Below, piece after piece: positions 44,794 to 54,780 of a stretch of 64,000 nucleotides of DNA. A program made the translations under genes and the position numbers. This DNA is from Syntrophobacter sp963666995 (GTDB taxonomy: Bacteria > Desulfobacterota > Syntrophobacteria > Syntrophobacterales > Syntrophobacteraceae). Under the pieces are notes generated by a model that ran no database searches, had not been told where the DNA came from, and worked only from the letters and a program-made list of their open reading frames with translations. The stretch lies in the NCBI GenBank assembly GCA_963666995.1, contig OY762941.1, positions 3,720,001 to 3,784,000 on the forward strand, written 5' to 3'. Positions within the stretch are counted from its first letter, which is position 1. Each line of letters starts with the position of its first letter.

Positions 44794-46165
44794 GGACCGG
44801 ACTGCCGGCGGCGCTCTTGAACGGTCCGTGCGGGTTGCCCTGCAAAGCGGCCAGGCAGGTGTCGCGCTTCTTTTCGAAGTCGGGCTTCAGAGCTTTGGGG
44901 ATGGTTCGCGATCGCGGGAAATCGGACTTCAAATAATTGACGGGTTTTCCGTACCGGAAAATTCGAAAATCGAGGTAAGGCGTCGTGGATGAATCGGCTG
45001 ACCCGACCATGCCGATGATCTGCCCCTCGGTCACTTTGCTGCCGTTCTTCAATCCCTTGCTGTAGCCGGACAGATGGCCGTAGAACGTCTGGAAACCTCC
45101 TTTGTGCCGGATTTCCATGAATCGGCCTTCTTTCTGATTTTTCCCCATCGCGGAAACGGTCCCGTCCCCGACGGTGCTGACCGGCGTCCCCTTGGGTGCC
45201 GCGTAATCAATACCCATATGAGGACGGTAGATCTTGAGGATCGGCTTCAGAGGTTTGTAGTTCGATGCGGCCATGATGCGCCTGTAGCTGAGCGGGCTTT
45301 TCAGGAAGGGCTTGCGCAGGGAGGTCCCTTTGGCGTCGAAATATTCCGTCGATCCGTCCGGGAACTTGTAGAGGAAAGCCTGATAGACCTGTTTCGAGAC
45401 GGTAAGCTCCGCCCCCAGGATGGTCCCCTCTTTCGACTTTCTGCCGTTCTTCACCTGTTCCTCGTAATAGACCGTAAAGCCGTCACCCTCCTTGAGATCG
45501 GAATTGAAGTCGACGTCGTAGGCGAAAACATCGGTGAGGTCCGCGACAAGACCGGCGGGCAACCCAGCTGCAATGCATGAATCATAGAGATCTTCGGCGA
45601 AGGTGCCTCTGATGGTGGTCCCGAGGGACAGGGGGAGCACCCTGTCGTCGCGGCAATCCCAGTCCGACCCGACCCTGCGCAGGGTATAAGTCGATCCTTG
45701 AGCGGAAGAATAGATGATCTTCACCGGCTGATTGTCGCTACGGCTGACGTGGATGATCAGTTCGTCTTCGGGCTTCAACTGGTTCAGCTTCGGGAAGCTG
45801 CGGCAGGATTTTTCCCACTGCCCGGCGAGTGTCCCGGAAAGCCCCAGGGCATCGAGGATCTGGGACAGGGTGTCTCCCTCCCGGACGATGTGATGTTTGA
45901 TCGAGAACCGTTCGAAGTACTGCGAACGGAGCATGGAGGAATCGGGATAGTCCAGGGAGTTGGATGCAGCCGGTTCGGGGGCCGGTTCCGGAAGGGGAGG
46001 GGCCACCTGCGGCTTGTGGTTCGGAGTGTGAATCATGTTGTAGGAAACGACCGCGATGAGAAGGGCCAGTACGAATGCGAAGATATACTTTCCCCTGATC
46101 CTCCGACGTCTCGGAAGCCTGTGTTCGGGCCTGCCTGGGATGGATCTGATCACGATCTTTTTCAT
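44786..46165 (-). CDS. M23-family peptidoglycan endopeptidase-like protein with altered active site
   Basis: This 459-residue protein has a basic N-terminus and one membrane anchor (YIFAFVLALLIAVVSYNMI, residues ~28-46). An OapA/LysM-like segment follows (VREGDTLSQILDALGLS), then a C-terminal M23 domain with HMGIDYAAPKGTPV (the His and Asp zinc ligands) and FQTFYGHLSGYSKGL. The usual HxH motif near the end is changed to YLD (PYLDFRIFRYGKPVNYL). The zinc site may be altered or lost, as in EnvC-type activators. It is the first gene of the operon with priA. Confidence 0.85.
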   Translation of the reverse strand: MKKIVIRSIPGRPEHRLPRRRRIRGKYIFAFVLALLIAVVSYNMIHTPNHKPQVAPPLPEPAPEPAASNSLDYPDSSMLRSQYFERFSIKHHIVREGDTLSQILDALGLSGTLAGQWEKSCRSFPKLNQLKPEDELIIHVSRSDNQPVKIIYSSAQGSTYTLRRVGSDWDCRDDRVLPLSLGTTIRGTFAEDLYDSCIAAGLPAGLVADLTDVFAYDVDFNSDLKEGDGFTVYYEEQVKNGRKSKEGTILGAELTVSKQVYQAFLYKFPDGSTEYFDAKGTSLRKPFLKSPLSYRRIMAASNYKPLKPILKIYRPHMGIDYAAPKGTPVSTVGDGTVSAMGKNQKEGRFMEIRHKGGFQTFYGHLSGYSKGLKNGSKVTEGQIIGMVGSADSSTTPYLDFRIFRYGKPVNYLKSDFPRSRTIPKALKPDFEKKRDTCLAALQGNPHGPFKSAAGSPVHE

Positions 46166-46470
46166 AGATGGCGCCCGCCGGCAATCGCCGCATCCAGGAA
46201 CCTCGACTGAAGCTCCGTTATGACAGGGTCAGGGACAATTCCGCGGAACCGGGTACAAAGGTTGTTTGTCAAGATGAGAGTGAACCAGAATGAACTATTA
46301 TCACAAAGCTGAGGATGAGGTCAAAAATAAAAAAATGAAACATCAGTTGCGGCTTCTTTGAACGCAACCTTGCATTGATCGTCCATCGCATGGCTGGGCG
46401 GGACGGCCCCTATACTCTCGCTTGTCATTCGGAGGACCAGTGAATATATTAACGCACCAAGGAGAAAAAG
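46166..46470. other. Divergent intergenic region
   Basis: This separates the M23/priA operon from the YHS gene. It should hold two divergent promoters, but I could not fix them. Confidence 0.35.
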
Positions 46471-46746
46471 ATGAGAAAGATACTGATCGTTATGCTTGTT
46501 TCGTTGAGCCTGGTTTTCGCCGCAAGCGTGTTTGCCGCGGATACCGGCGGCAAGGGGCATCCTCAGACCAACTGCCCGGTCATGGGCGGGAAGATCGACA
46601 AGAAAGTCTATACGGACTACCAGGGCAGGAGGGTCTATTTCTGCTGTTCCGGGTGCGTACAGGCTTTCAAGAAGGAGCCGGACAAATACATAAAGAAGAT
46701 GGAAGATGAGGGCGTGGTCCTCGAAAAGACCCCGGCCGCCCAGTAG
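46471..46746 (+). CDS. Exported YHS-domain protein
   Basis: This 91-residue protein has a signal peptide (residues 1-22, ending ASVFAAD) and one YHS domain: NCPVMGGKIDKKVYTDYQGR then RVYFCCSGCVQAFKKEPDKY. The Cys and Met residues can bind metals, and YHS proteins often occur with copper or heavy-metal pumps. CCAAGGAGAAAAAG precedes the ATG. It converges on the CusA-type pump gene, so a periplasmic metal-chaperone role is likely (inference). Confidence 0.88.
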   Translation: MRKILIVMLVSLSLVFAASVFAADTGGKGHPQTNCPVMGGKIDKKVYTDYQGRRVYFCCSGCVQAFKKEPDKYIKKMEDEGVVLEKTPAAQ

Positions 46747-46942
46747 GCGTGAAAGGCTGGTCCCGACGCCGCACTTCAACGGGCGGAGCCATTCCCTCCG
46801 GCTTACAGCCCGAGCTTCGCAGTCCACAGACGGGTGCAGCAGCCCGTAGCCTTCAGCATGGGCAGCGCGACGCAAAACCCATCGAAAATCGCGTTCGTGG
46901 GTGCGAATGACGGGTTGCGTCGCATTCCACCCTTAGCAGTCT

Positions 46943-49900
46943 TCAGTCCGAATTCTGCGCTCCCGCTTTCCTCACGTGGAAGCGCCACCTCCAGATTTCG
47001 TAGATCGCCGGGTAGACCATGAGTTCCATCAGGAACGACGTGAAGATGCCGCCGACCATCGGGGCGGCGATACGCTTCATCACGTCCGACCCCGCCCCCG
47101 TCGACCACATGATGGGAACCAGGCCGAGGAACATCACCGCGACGGTCATGAACTTCGGGCGCAGCCGCTTGACCGCTCCCTCGACAATTGCTTCGCGCAG
47201 TTGTTCCTTCGTCTTCATGAGTCCTTTCTTCTGCCTCTCGTAAAATGCAAGATCGAGGTAGAGGAGCATGAAGACCCCCGTTTCCGCATCGACCCCCATG
47301 AGCGCTATCAGTCCGACCCAGACCGCTATGCTGAGATTGTATCCGAGAAAATAGAGGAGCCAGACGGCCCCCACGGCGGAAAACGGCACCGCCAGCAGGA
47401 TGATCAGGGTCTTCGAAAGGGCGCCGGTATTGAAATAGATGAGAAGAAAGATCACGAAAAACGTGATCGGGACCACAACCAGGAGACGCTCCCGGACCCG
47501 GAGCATGTATTCGTACTGACCGCTCCAGACCAGGCTGTAGCCGGGCGGCATGCGGACCTTGTCCCGGATGGCCCGCTTGGCGTCTTCCACATAGCCGCCG
47601 ACATCCCGGCCCGATACGTCCACGTAAACGTAGCCGCTCAAGCGTCCGTTTTCATCCCGGATCATACCGGGTCCGGAGAGTACCTTGATATCGGCCACCT
47701 GGGTTATCGGGACCTGGGTCCCGTCCGAGGTGGTGACGAGCGACCGTTTCAGCCGGTCGATGGAACTCCGGTAATCTCTCATGTACCGGACATTAACCGG
47801 GTAGCGTTCCCGGCCCTCGACCGTCGTCGTGATGTTTTCGCCGCCCACGGCGGAGGCGATCACCGTTTCGACCTGCTCGACGGACATGCCGTAGCGGGCC
47901 AGTGCTTCACGTTTGAGGTCAAAGTCGAGGAAGAAACCTCCGGCGGTGCGTTCGGCGAAAACGCTTGCGGTCCCATGAACGTCTTTGAGCGCCGATTCAA
48001 TCTCCTGTCCGATGCCTTCGATGACCTTCAAGTCCTTGCCGAGGACTTTTATCCCGACGGGGGTGCGGACTCCCGTCGAGAGCATATCGACCCGGGCCTT
48101 GATGGGCATCGTCCATGCGTTGACGACGCCAGGGATCTGCATCGTCTCGTTTAGCCCTCCCGGCCCGTAGATCAGGTCCTGGGTGCTCTTGTGATCGGGC
48201 CAGGCACGTCGCAGCAGGTTCTGGAGCCAGTTGGGGGCGAAATCCGAATACCAGCGGGGCACTTTGGGCCATTCGCCTGGGGGTTTCAGGAGGATCACGG
48301 TTTCCATCATGGAGAAGGGCGCGGGGTCGGTGGCCGTTTCAGCGCGCCCCGCCTTCCCGAAAACTCGCTCGACTTCCGGGAAGGACTTGATCATCTTGTC
48401 CTGAAGCTGCAAAAGGCTCGCCGCTTCGGTGACCGAAATACCCGGCACCGTTGTCGGCATGTAGAGGAGGGCGCCTTCATCCAGGGGCGGCATGAATTCC
48501 GATCCCAGCCGCTCGAAAACGGGGATGGTGAGCGCCACGACGAGAATCGCCGCAACGATCGTGGCCCACTGATGGCGAAGGACGAATTCGACGACGGGGT
48601 GATAGAGCCTCATCAGCGGACGGCTGATGGGGTGGTTCTCCTCGCTGTGAATCTTCCCGACCAGCACCGCGTTTGTGATCCGGCACAGCCATCGGGGACG
48701 GAAACTGTACTGGTTCATCCGGGTGAAGAGCAGACGGATTGCCGGGTCGAAAGTGATGGCAAGCACCGCCGCAATGGCCATCGCGAAGTTCTTGGTGAAG
48801 GCGAGGGGTTTAAAGAGCCGCCCCTCCTGCGCTTCCAGCGTAAAGATGGGGATGAAGGACACGGCGATTACGAGCAGGGCGAAAAAGCTCGGGCCCCCGA
48901 CTTCCTTCACGGCCCCTATGACGACGTCCTTGAAATTCTCCCTGCGGCCGTCCGCTTCCCAGTGTTCGAGCTTCTTGTGCGTTTGTTCGACGACGACGAT
49001 GGCCGCGTCGACCATCGCTCCGATGGCGATCGCAATGCCGCCGAGCGACATGATGTTGGCCGTCAGTTTCATGCCGTACATGGGAATAAAGGCGATGATG
49101 ACGGTTATGGGGATGGTGACGATCGGGATGATGGCGCTCGGGATGTGCCACAGGAAGATGAGGATGACGAGGCTTACGATCGTCAATTCTTCGATCAGGG
49201 TACCCTTCAGGGTTTCGATGGACCGGTCGATCAGGTCGGATCGGTCATAGGTCGTAATCAGCTTTACCCCGGGGGGCAGGGTGGGCTCGATCTCTTCGAG
49301 CCTGGCCTTGACCCGCTCGATCACCTTGAGAGCGTTTTCGCCGTAGCGCATGACGACGATTCCGCCGACGGTCTCGCCTTCGCCGTCGAGTTCGCCGACG
49401 CCGCGGCGGATGTCCGGCCCCAGGACCACCGTTCCGAGCTGTTTTACCAGAATGGGCGTGCCGTTTTCCGCGTTGACGCCCACCACGATGTTTTCGATGT
49501 CGTTTACGGACTTGATGTACCCGCGGCCTCTCACCATGTACTCACGCCCGGAAAATTCCACCAGTCGGCCGCCGATATCGTTGTTCCCGGCCCTGACGGC
49601 ATCGATTACCTTTTCCAGCGGGATCTTGTAGGCAAAGAGGGAGGAGGGGTCGAGATTCACCTGGTACTGCCGCACGAACCCCCCTATAGGAGCGACTTCC
49701 GCGACTCCCGGGACCGACTGCAGTTCATAGCGCAACTGCCAGTCCTGGATGGAACGGAGTTCCGCGAGGTTGTGCTTTCCGGACGTATCGACAAGGGCGT
49801 ACTGAAAAACCCAGCCGATCGCCGTTTCATCCTTGGCCATCTCCACCTGGACCCCCTGGGGCAGGCGTGGCAGGATATTGCTCAGGTATTCAAGCGTGCG

Positions 49901-50221
49901 CGATCTCGCCCAGTAGATGTCGGTGCCGTCTTCAAAAATCACGTAGACATAGGAATATCCGAAGTCCGAGAACCCCCGGATGTCTTTCACCCGCGGGACG
50001 CCGAGCATGGCGCTCGTGATGGGGTAGGTTACCTGGTCCTCCATGATGTCGGGGCTGCGGTCCCACCGCGAATAGATGATTACCTGGGTGTCCGAAAGGT
50101 CGGGAATCGCGTCGAGCGTGATGTTCTTCATGGAGTAATAACCGGCAAGCATTGCCATGCCGATGAAGAGAAAAACGATGAACTTGTTGTTGGCGCAGTA
50201 TTCGATGATCCTGTTGATCAT
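46943..50221 (-). CDS. cusA: RND heavy-metal efflux pump, CusA type
   Basis: This 1092-residue inner-membrane RND transporter has HME-family motifs: DLSDTQVIIYSRWD near the start, IGAMVDAAIVVVEQTHKKLE in TM4, and MGVDAETGVFMLLYLDLAFY in TM10. The three methionines of the CusA copper/silver path have counterparts in LLYMPTTVPGIS, PFSMMETVILLK and RVDMLSTGVRTPVG, so the substrate is probably Cu(I)/Ag(I). It follows the membrane-fusion protein gene on the same strand, 74 bp away. No outer-membrane (CusC) gene is in the window. Confidence 0.92.
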   Translation of the reverse strand: MINRIIEYCANNKFIVFLFIGMAMLAGYYSMKNITLDAIPDLSDTQVIIYSRWDRSPDIMEDQVTYPITSAMLGVPRVKDIRGFSDFGYSYVYVIFEDGTDIYWARSRTLEYLSNILPRLPQGVQVEMAKDETAIGWVFQYALVDTSGKHNLAELRSIQDWQLRYELQSVPGVAEVAPIGGFVRQYQVNLDPSSLFAYKIPLEKVIDAVRAGNNDIGGRLVEFSGREYMVRGRGYIKSVNDIENIVVGVNAENGTPILVKQLGTVVLGPDIRRGVGELDGEGETVGGIVVMRYGENALKVIERVKARLEEIEPTLPPGVKLITTYDRSDLIDRSIETLKGTLIEELTIVSLVILIFLWHIPSAIIPIVTIPITVIIAFIPMYGMKLTANIMSLGGIAIAIGAMVDAAIVVVEQTHKKLEHWEADGRRENFKDVVIGAVKEVGGPSFFALLVIAVSFIPIFTLEAQEGRLFKPLAFTKNFAMAIAAVLAITFDPAIRLLFTRMNQYSFRPRWLCRITNAVLVGKIHSEENHPISRPLMRLYHPVVEFVLRHQWATIVAAILVVALTIPVFERLGSEFMPPLDEGALLYMPTTVPGISVTEAASLLQLQDKMIKSFPEVERVFGKAGRAETATDPAPFSMMETVILLKPPGEWPKVPRWYSDFAPNWLQNLLRRAWPDHKSTQDLIYGPGGLNETMQIPGVVNAWTMPIKARVDMLSTGVRTPVGIKVLGKDLKVIEGIGQEIESALKDVHGTASVFAERTAGGFFLDFDLKREALARYGMSVEQVETVIASAVGGENITTTVEGRERYPVNVRYMRDYRSSIDRLKRSLVTTSDGTQVPITQVADIKVLSGPGMIRDENGRLSGYVYVDVSGRDVGGYVEDAKRAIRDKVRMPPGYSLVWSGQYEYMLRVRERLLVVVPITFFVIFLLIYFNTGALSKTLIILLAVPFSAVGAVWLLYFLGYNLSIAVWVGLIALMGVDAETGVFMLLYLDLAFYERQKKGLMKTKEQLREAIVEGAVKRLRPKFMTVAVMFLGLVPIMWSTGAGSDVMKRIAAPMVGGIFTSFLMELMVYPAIYEIWRWRFHVRKAGAQNSD

Positions 50222-50295
50222 TTCCCGACCTCGTGGAATTCCGGATGATGGATGGCGCGCTCACTCCCGCGGGATGAAAAGCCCGGCTGCCCGCA

Positions 50296-52101
50296 TCATT
50301 TGGTTCCGCCGCCCGGCTGAGTCTTCACGTCATGGCCGGAGTGCCTGGCTTTCGGGGCGTTCATGCCCGGCATGTTTTGCATGCCCTGGGTCTTCCCGGA
50401 TGCATCGGGACCGTGCGCGGAGTGGTCCGGCGCCCCGGGGGTGTGGCCCGAGTCCGCATGTCCGGGACCGGAAGGCTGCACCTGGTGTTGGGAATGGTCT
50501 TCCGGTTGAGAGGGCATCGGCGCCATTGCGCCCGGCACCGGGGATTCGGCTTCGCCGCCCGGCGCCGGGGGTGTGCCCTTGTCGGCGGCAGGGCCCGGTC
50601 CCATTCCCTTTAAGGCGGACTTCAACTGGCTTTCCGAGTCGATGAGAAAGTTTCCGGAGGTTACGACCTTATCCCCCGGCTTGAGGCCGGCGGTTACGAT
50701 GTAGCGGTCACCCACCTTCGGCCCGAGTTGGATCCGGCGAGGTTCGAAGTAGCCGTTATCGAGCGCGACAAACGCGATCTGCTCGGTGCCGGAATCCAGA
50801 ACGGCCTCCTGAGGGATGGAAATCCGGGAACCGAAATCGACCGCTATATCGACATTTGCGTACATATCGGGTTTCAGGAGATAGTCCGGGTTGGGGAATT
50901 CGATGCGGACTTTCAAGGTCCGGGTGGTCTTATCCACATCCGGGTAAATGTAGGTCACTTTGCCCGTGTATGTCTTCCCCGGAACATAGTTGAGCGTCAT
51001 CGTCGCGGGCTGGCCCATGCGGATGAGCGGGACCTCGTATTCATAGACTTCGGCCATGGCCCAGATGGTCGAGAGGTCGGCTATGGAATAGATTTCCGTT
51101 TCCGGGGTGATGCGTTGGCCGGGGTAGGCGTTTCGAGCCACCACGAAGCCGGTGGCGGGGGAACTCAGGGTAAGTACGTTCAGAGGGGCGCCGCGTTTTT
51201 CGATCTCTCTTATCTGGGCATCCGAGATATTCCACAACCGGAGCCGTTCCAGCGTAGATTGATAAAGGGAGACGGCGCCCTCCGAGGCTTCCTTGAACTG
51301 GCTGCCCTCGAAGGTGTCTCTGGACTTTCCGGCCAGAAGGAGTTCCCGTTGCGTCGAGACGAGCTGAGGGCTGTAGATGCTGATGAGGGGCTGGCCTTTC
51401 TTCACGAGTTGCCCCGTGAAGTCGACGAACACTCTTTCGATCCAGCCGTCTATCCTGGTCTGGACCCTGGATATTTTCGTTTCATCGTACGCGAGTTTTG
51501 CCACGGCATGGATGGTCTTGGAGAGCGGCCCCTTCGCCACCTCTCCGTACTGTATGCCGATGAGCTGTTGTTTCTGAGGGTTGATCCTGACCGTCCCGGG
51601 CGGGAGGGCTTCCGCGGCCTGGCCTTCCTCTTCATAGACCGGAACGAGGTCCATCCCGTCCGGCGCCTTGCCGGGCTTATCCGACCTGTACGCCGGGTTC
51701 ATGGAGTCCTGGTAGTAAAGGATCCTGCGCTTTCCCTGCGGTATCCCCTCCTTGGGTGTCGCTTCCTTCACAGCCTGGTCTTTTCCCGCGGCAGGTTCCT
51801 GTTCCATTTTTTCAAGGCTCATATTGCATATGGGACAGGTCCCGGGCTTGTCGGACTGATATTGAGGGTGCATCGGGCAATAATAGATGACCTTCGGTTG
51901 GACTGCCTTGCCGGAACCGGTCAACCTGTCGAGCAGGCGCACCGGAATCGAATCCCTGTAGAGGTATACTCCGCCGGCCAATACCGCCGCGATCACGAGG
52001 AAAACGATGATTCCCCGGCCCTTTTTCTTGCGAGTGCCCGTAGATTTAAGGGTGGGAGATCCTCCCTCACGATTCCGGTCGCTGCCGCCAGTCATTTGCA
52101 T
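50296..52101 (-). CDS. cusB: Efflux membrane-fusion protein, CusB type, with heavy-metal-binding domain and Met/His tail
   Basis: This 601-residue periplasmic adaptor has an N-terminal anchor (IVFLVIAAVLAGGVYLY). A heavy-metal-binding domain (YYCPMHPQYQSDKPGTCPIC) and a second diverged copy (YYQDSMNPAYRSDKPGKAPD) follow, then the barrel-sandwich and beta-barrel domains (VRTRIDGWIERVFVDFTGQL-like; PSLYSPQLVSTQREL-like regions). A ~90-residue C-terminal tail is rich in Met, His and Pro (HSQHQV; GHADSGHTPGAPDHSAHG; MQNMPGMN). GAGGAGAAA precedes ATG 52101. It works with CusA, and the tail may collect copper. Confidence 0.92.
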   Translation of the reverse strand: MQMTGGSDRNREGGSPTLKSTGTRKKKGRGIIVFLVIAAVLAGGVYLYRDSIPVRLLDRLTGSGKAVQPKVIYYCPMHPQYQSDKPGTCPICNMSLEKMEQEPAAGKDQAVKEATPKEGIPQGKRRILYYQDSMNPAYRSDKPGKAPDGMDLVPVYEEEGQAAEALPPGTVRINPQKQQLIGIQYGEVAKGPLSKTIHAVAKLAYDETKISRVQTRIDGWIERVFVDFTGQLVKKGQPLISIYSPQLVSTQRELLLAGKSRDTFEGSQFKEASEGAVSLYQSTLERLRLWNISDAQIREIEKRGAPLNVLTLSSPATGFVVARNAYPGQRITPETEIYSIADLSTIWAMAEVYEYEVPLIRMGQPATMTLNYVPGKTYTGKVTYIYPDVDKTTRTLKVRIEFPNPDYLLKPDMYANVDIAVDFGSRISIPQEAVLDSGTEQIAFVALDNGYFEPRRIQLGPKVGDRYIVTAGLKPGDKVVTSGNFLIDSESQLKSALKGMGPGPAADKGTPPAPGGEAESPVPGAMAPMPSQPEDHSQHQVQPSGPGHADSGHTPGAPDHSAHGPDASGKTQGMQNMPGMNAPKARHSGHDVKTQPGGGTK

Positions 52102-52930
52102 TTTCTCCTCATTGGTTCGTCCTGACCGAGAGAAATGGATCGGTTATCCCGGGGTTTCTCTGATGACCGGTGAGATAACGACTGCCCGGGATTAGGATTG
52201 AATTTCATCGGCAATTCTCAGGCCAATTTGCGTCCAAGATAAACCCCAGGAGAGCGAGGGAGTGATTCCCCCGCGCCAAACTGAGCCGCGAAGCGGCGTG
52301 GGGGTGTGGAAGACACGGCTCCCCACGCTTTTCATTCGTTGATGGCATCTTGAACGCAGCTTAGCATCAGGCCAATTCCCTGGTGAATTTCACACAATCC
52401 GCTAAAAGTTGTTAATCCGCCTTGAACAAACATCGGTCCGCATTCCGTGAGACGATTCCGGGGTGGTTTGCCTGAAAGCAAGGGAACAGATGGTGAAGGA
52501 AACTCCCAATCCGGTTGAACGAAAGCTTCATCATCTTCGATCGGACTTCCTGCGCCGCCGGGAGAATCGGAGGTCGTGTCCGAAGAACGATCAGCCGACC
52601 CGGCGGTTCACATCGATCAAATCAATATTAATGATTGTCAGTGATAAAGGAAGCGGGAAACCAATGTATTGTTAAAATAACTGTCTGTGAAATGCGAATA
52701 TGGAGAAGAGACCTCGATCGCCGCACAAGAAGAGAAAAAATCCGACCCTTGATGCGATGGGTATTTATCCAGTTTGTCGACCCCGGTCCCAGGGGAGAAT
52801 GCCTGATCGGAGGTAAAACGTCAATTGCCCTCCCGTGGCGGGGAATGGTAAGGGAAGGGTGGCGAGTCAAGGATGGATCAGCACCCTGGTCCTCAAGGGG
52901 GATGGGCGAAATCTGCATTCCCACGCTCCT
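52102..52930. other. Intergenic region with a diverged dispersed repeat
   Basis: No gene is supported. Around 52285-52360 lies the third, diverged copy of the repeat at 841-933 (GCCGCGAAGCGGCGTGGGGG, CTCCCCACGC). ORFs on the plus strand look random. Confidence 0.45.
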
Positions 52931-53148
52931 CGGGCTGTTGCCCAAACAGAATCCAGGTTGAAGATGAGGCGTTTGCCCAGACAACGTCACCCCGGCGAAG
53001 GCCGGGGTCCAGTGTCGTTAATTGGAATTATCCAATAATTTTAAAGAGTCTGGATTCCGGCCTGCGCCGGAATGACGAATCCTGGTTACGCTCGTTCCCA
53101 CGCTCCTGCGTGGGAATGCAGGCACTTTTCCTTTGGGCAACAGGCCGG
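52931..53148. mobile_element. MITE-like element, second copy (218 bp)
   Basis: About 90% identical to 18955-19163, with a 10-bp extension near 53085. The right end (TGGGCAACAGGCCGG) is intact. The left end is slightly changed (CGGGCTGTTGCCCA). It lies downstream of bioB. Confidence 0.75.
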
Positions 53149-53203
53149 GAATCATTCCCTCCCTTTTGGGGATGTTAAATCAGGTCTTTGAACGCAAGCC
53201 GGT

Positions 53204-54190
53204 TCAATGGAATTCAGCGCCCGACATTTCCAGGTCGTCGATCATCTGCAGGTCCTGCCGTACATCCCGTCCGGCGACCGTGAGCAGCGGGCCCATCATC
53301 ATCCCCGTAGCCCCTGCGTAAAAGATCATCGACTGCACGTCCCTCATATGGATTCGACCCGCGCAAACCTTCACTTCCGCCGTTGGATTGATCATTCGAA
53401 ACATGGCGATGCTTCGGGTCATGTCCAGGGGTTTCATCGGCTCCAGGGATTCCGCGCGAGTGCCCGGGATCGGCACCAGGAAATTGAGCGGTATGGAATC
53501 TACGGCTTCCCTCGCCAGGATGGCAGCGAATTCCACCCGCTGTTCAAGGCTTTCTCCAAGCCCCAGGATGCCGCCGGAGCAGACTTCCAGGCCGGCGTCC
53601 CTCGCGGCCCTGATCGTGTCGATCCGCAGCGTGTAGCTGTGCGTTGTGCAGACGTGCGTGAAGAAACTCTCCGCACTTTCGAGATTATGATGAAATCGCC
53701 TGATTCCGGCCTCTTTCAGAAAGAGGAGCTGCGACCTGTCGAGGCAACCGAGCGACGCGCACCAGGCCGTCCGGGGATTCGACCTGCTCCTGACGGCATC
53801 CGCAATGACACCGATGTCTTCATCGCGCAGGGTCTTTCCGCTGGTGACAACTCCAAAATGACTCACGGGAAGGCCGGCCGCCTCCTCGTAGGCCGCCGCG
53901 ATTTGTCCGGGGCCGATCATGCCGAACACCTCGGCATCGGTCTTATGGTACGCGGACTGCGCACAAAAGGCGCAATCCTCCGAGCACGCTCCGCTCTTGG
54001 CGTTGACGATCGAACACAGGCGGAACCTGTTCCCGAAATATCGACGGCGAAGCAATGTGGCGCATGCCAGGATTTCGGGAATCTCGTCGGGACCGCACAG
54101 TAAAACATCGAGGGCCGTTTCGTGGGAGACGGGTGTTCCGCGTTCAGCCGCCCGGCGCATGTCTTTCACATTCGAATGCTTCATTCGCAA
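53204..54190 (-). CDS. bioB: Biotin synthase
   Basis: This 328-residue radical SAM enzyme inserts sulfur into dethiobiotin. It shows the cluster motif NAKSGACSEDCAFCAQS (around residues 63-79), TSGKTLRDEDI, FHHNLESAESFF and VCAGRIHMRDVQSMI, all typical of BioB. The start may be M1 or the Met at residue 3. No other bio genes are in the window. The upstream region contains a probable BirA operator (54371-54402). Confidence 0.95.
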   Translation of the reverse strand: MRMKHSNVKDMRRAAERGTPVSHETALDVLLCGPDEIPEILACATLLRRRYFGNRFRLCSIVNAKSGACSEDCAFCAQSAYHKTDAEVFGMIGPGQIAAAYEEAAGLPVSHFGVVTSGKTLRDEDIGVIADAVRSRSNPRTAWCASLGCLDRSQLLFLKEAGIRRFHHNLESAESFFTHVCTTHSYTLRIDTIRAARDAGLEVCSGGILGLGESLEQRVEFAAILAREAVDSIPLNFLVPIPGTRAESLEPMKPLDMTRSIAMFRMINPTAEVKVCAGRIHMRDVQSMIFYAGATGMMMGPLLTVAGRDVRQDLQMIDDLEMSGAEFH

Positions 54191-54370
54191 AGCTCCTCTT
54201 CAGCCTGGATCGTTGCATGAAATCCACGGGATGCCCAACATGGTCCATATAGCTCATTCCAGGACGGCGGAATGAACTTGCGTTCAACGTTCGATGAGTC
54301 AACGTCTCACCCGAACTGCATTTGTTCACCCGACAGGTATTACTCCAGGGGTCGCAGTGCTGTCAAGAGT

Positions 54371-54402
54371 TGGTTAACCATATCTCAAATTGTGGTTGAC
54401 AA
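54371..54402. promoter_or_regulatory. Predicted BirA (biotin repressor) operator
   Basis: TGGTTAACC, 14 bp, GGTTGACAA resembles the BirA consensus TTGTAAACC-N14-16-GGTTTACAA. It lies about 180 bp upstream of the bioB start in the divergent region between bioB and the HU gene, and is probably the site through which biotin status controls bioB. Confidence 0.65.
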
Positions 54403-54701
54403 AGTCCGTCCGATGCGCTCTGTCGCTCCTTCCCGCGGGATGCCCCGGGCACTTGTTCTTTTCTTCGAGGACCCGGGGTGGACCGAAGGTGTGAGGTCGG
54501 TCGGGAATGATTCGGCTGTTATGCGTTGAGCCAAGCGCCGGGAGAACTCCTGCGGCAGGTTCCCGTGCGCGGGTCGCTAAGGAGTGGAAACGTCCCGAAC
54601 GATTCCCGCCGTGCCCGTTCATCTCCACCCATGGGACTCCTCATCGGGTGAATATGACATAAAGAAAATGTGTCAGGGCCTTGTTCCAGCCGATTTAGTG
54701 C

Positions 54702-54729
54702 TTGCTAAGGTTATCGAGGTTAGTATAAT
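54702..54729 (+). promoter_or_regulatory. Sigma70-type promoter of the HU gene
   Basis: TTGCTA (54702-54707), a 16-bp spacer and TATAAT (54724-54729) lie about 100 bp before the HU start. Confidence 0.6.
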
Positions 54730-54749
54730 TGCCAGCGAAATAGGGGCTG

Positions 54750-54780
54750 GAGGACCTCTGCGCTTGCGGTCCTCGTTTTT
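54750..54780 (+). terminator. Leader hairpin with T-tract before the HU gene
   Basis: GAGGACC/GGTCCTC (7 bp, 11-nt loop) is followed by GTTTTT, the form of an intrinsic terminator. It sits between promoter and coding region, so it may attenuate HU expression or end a short leader RNA. Confidence 0.55.

Noticed and set aside
48191..50248. 685-codon open frame opposite cusA
   Set aside because: It is an antisense shadow of a GC-rich gene. It has no family motifs, no ribosome site, and a composition full of Asp/His/Gly runs; cusA on the other strand is certain.
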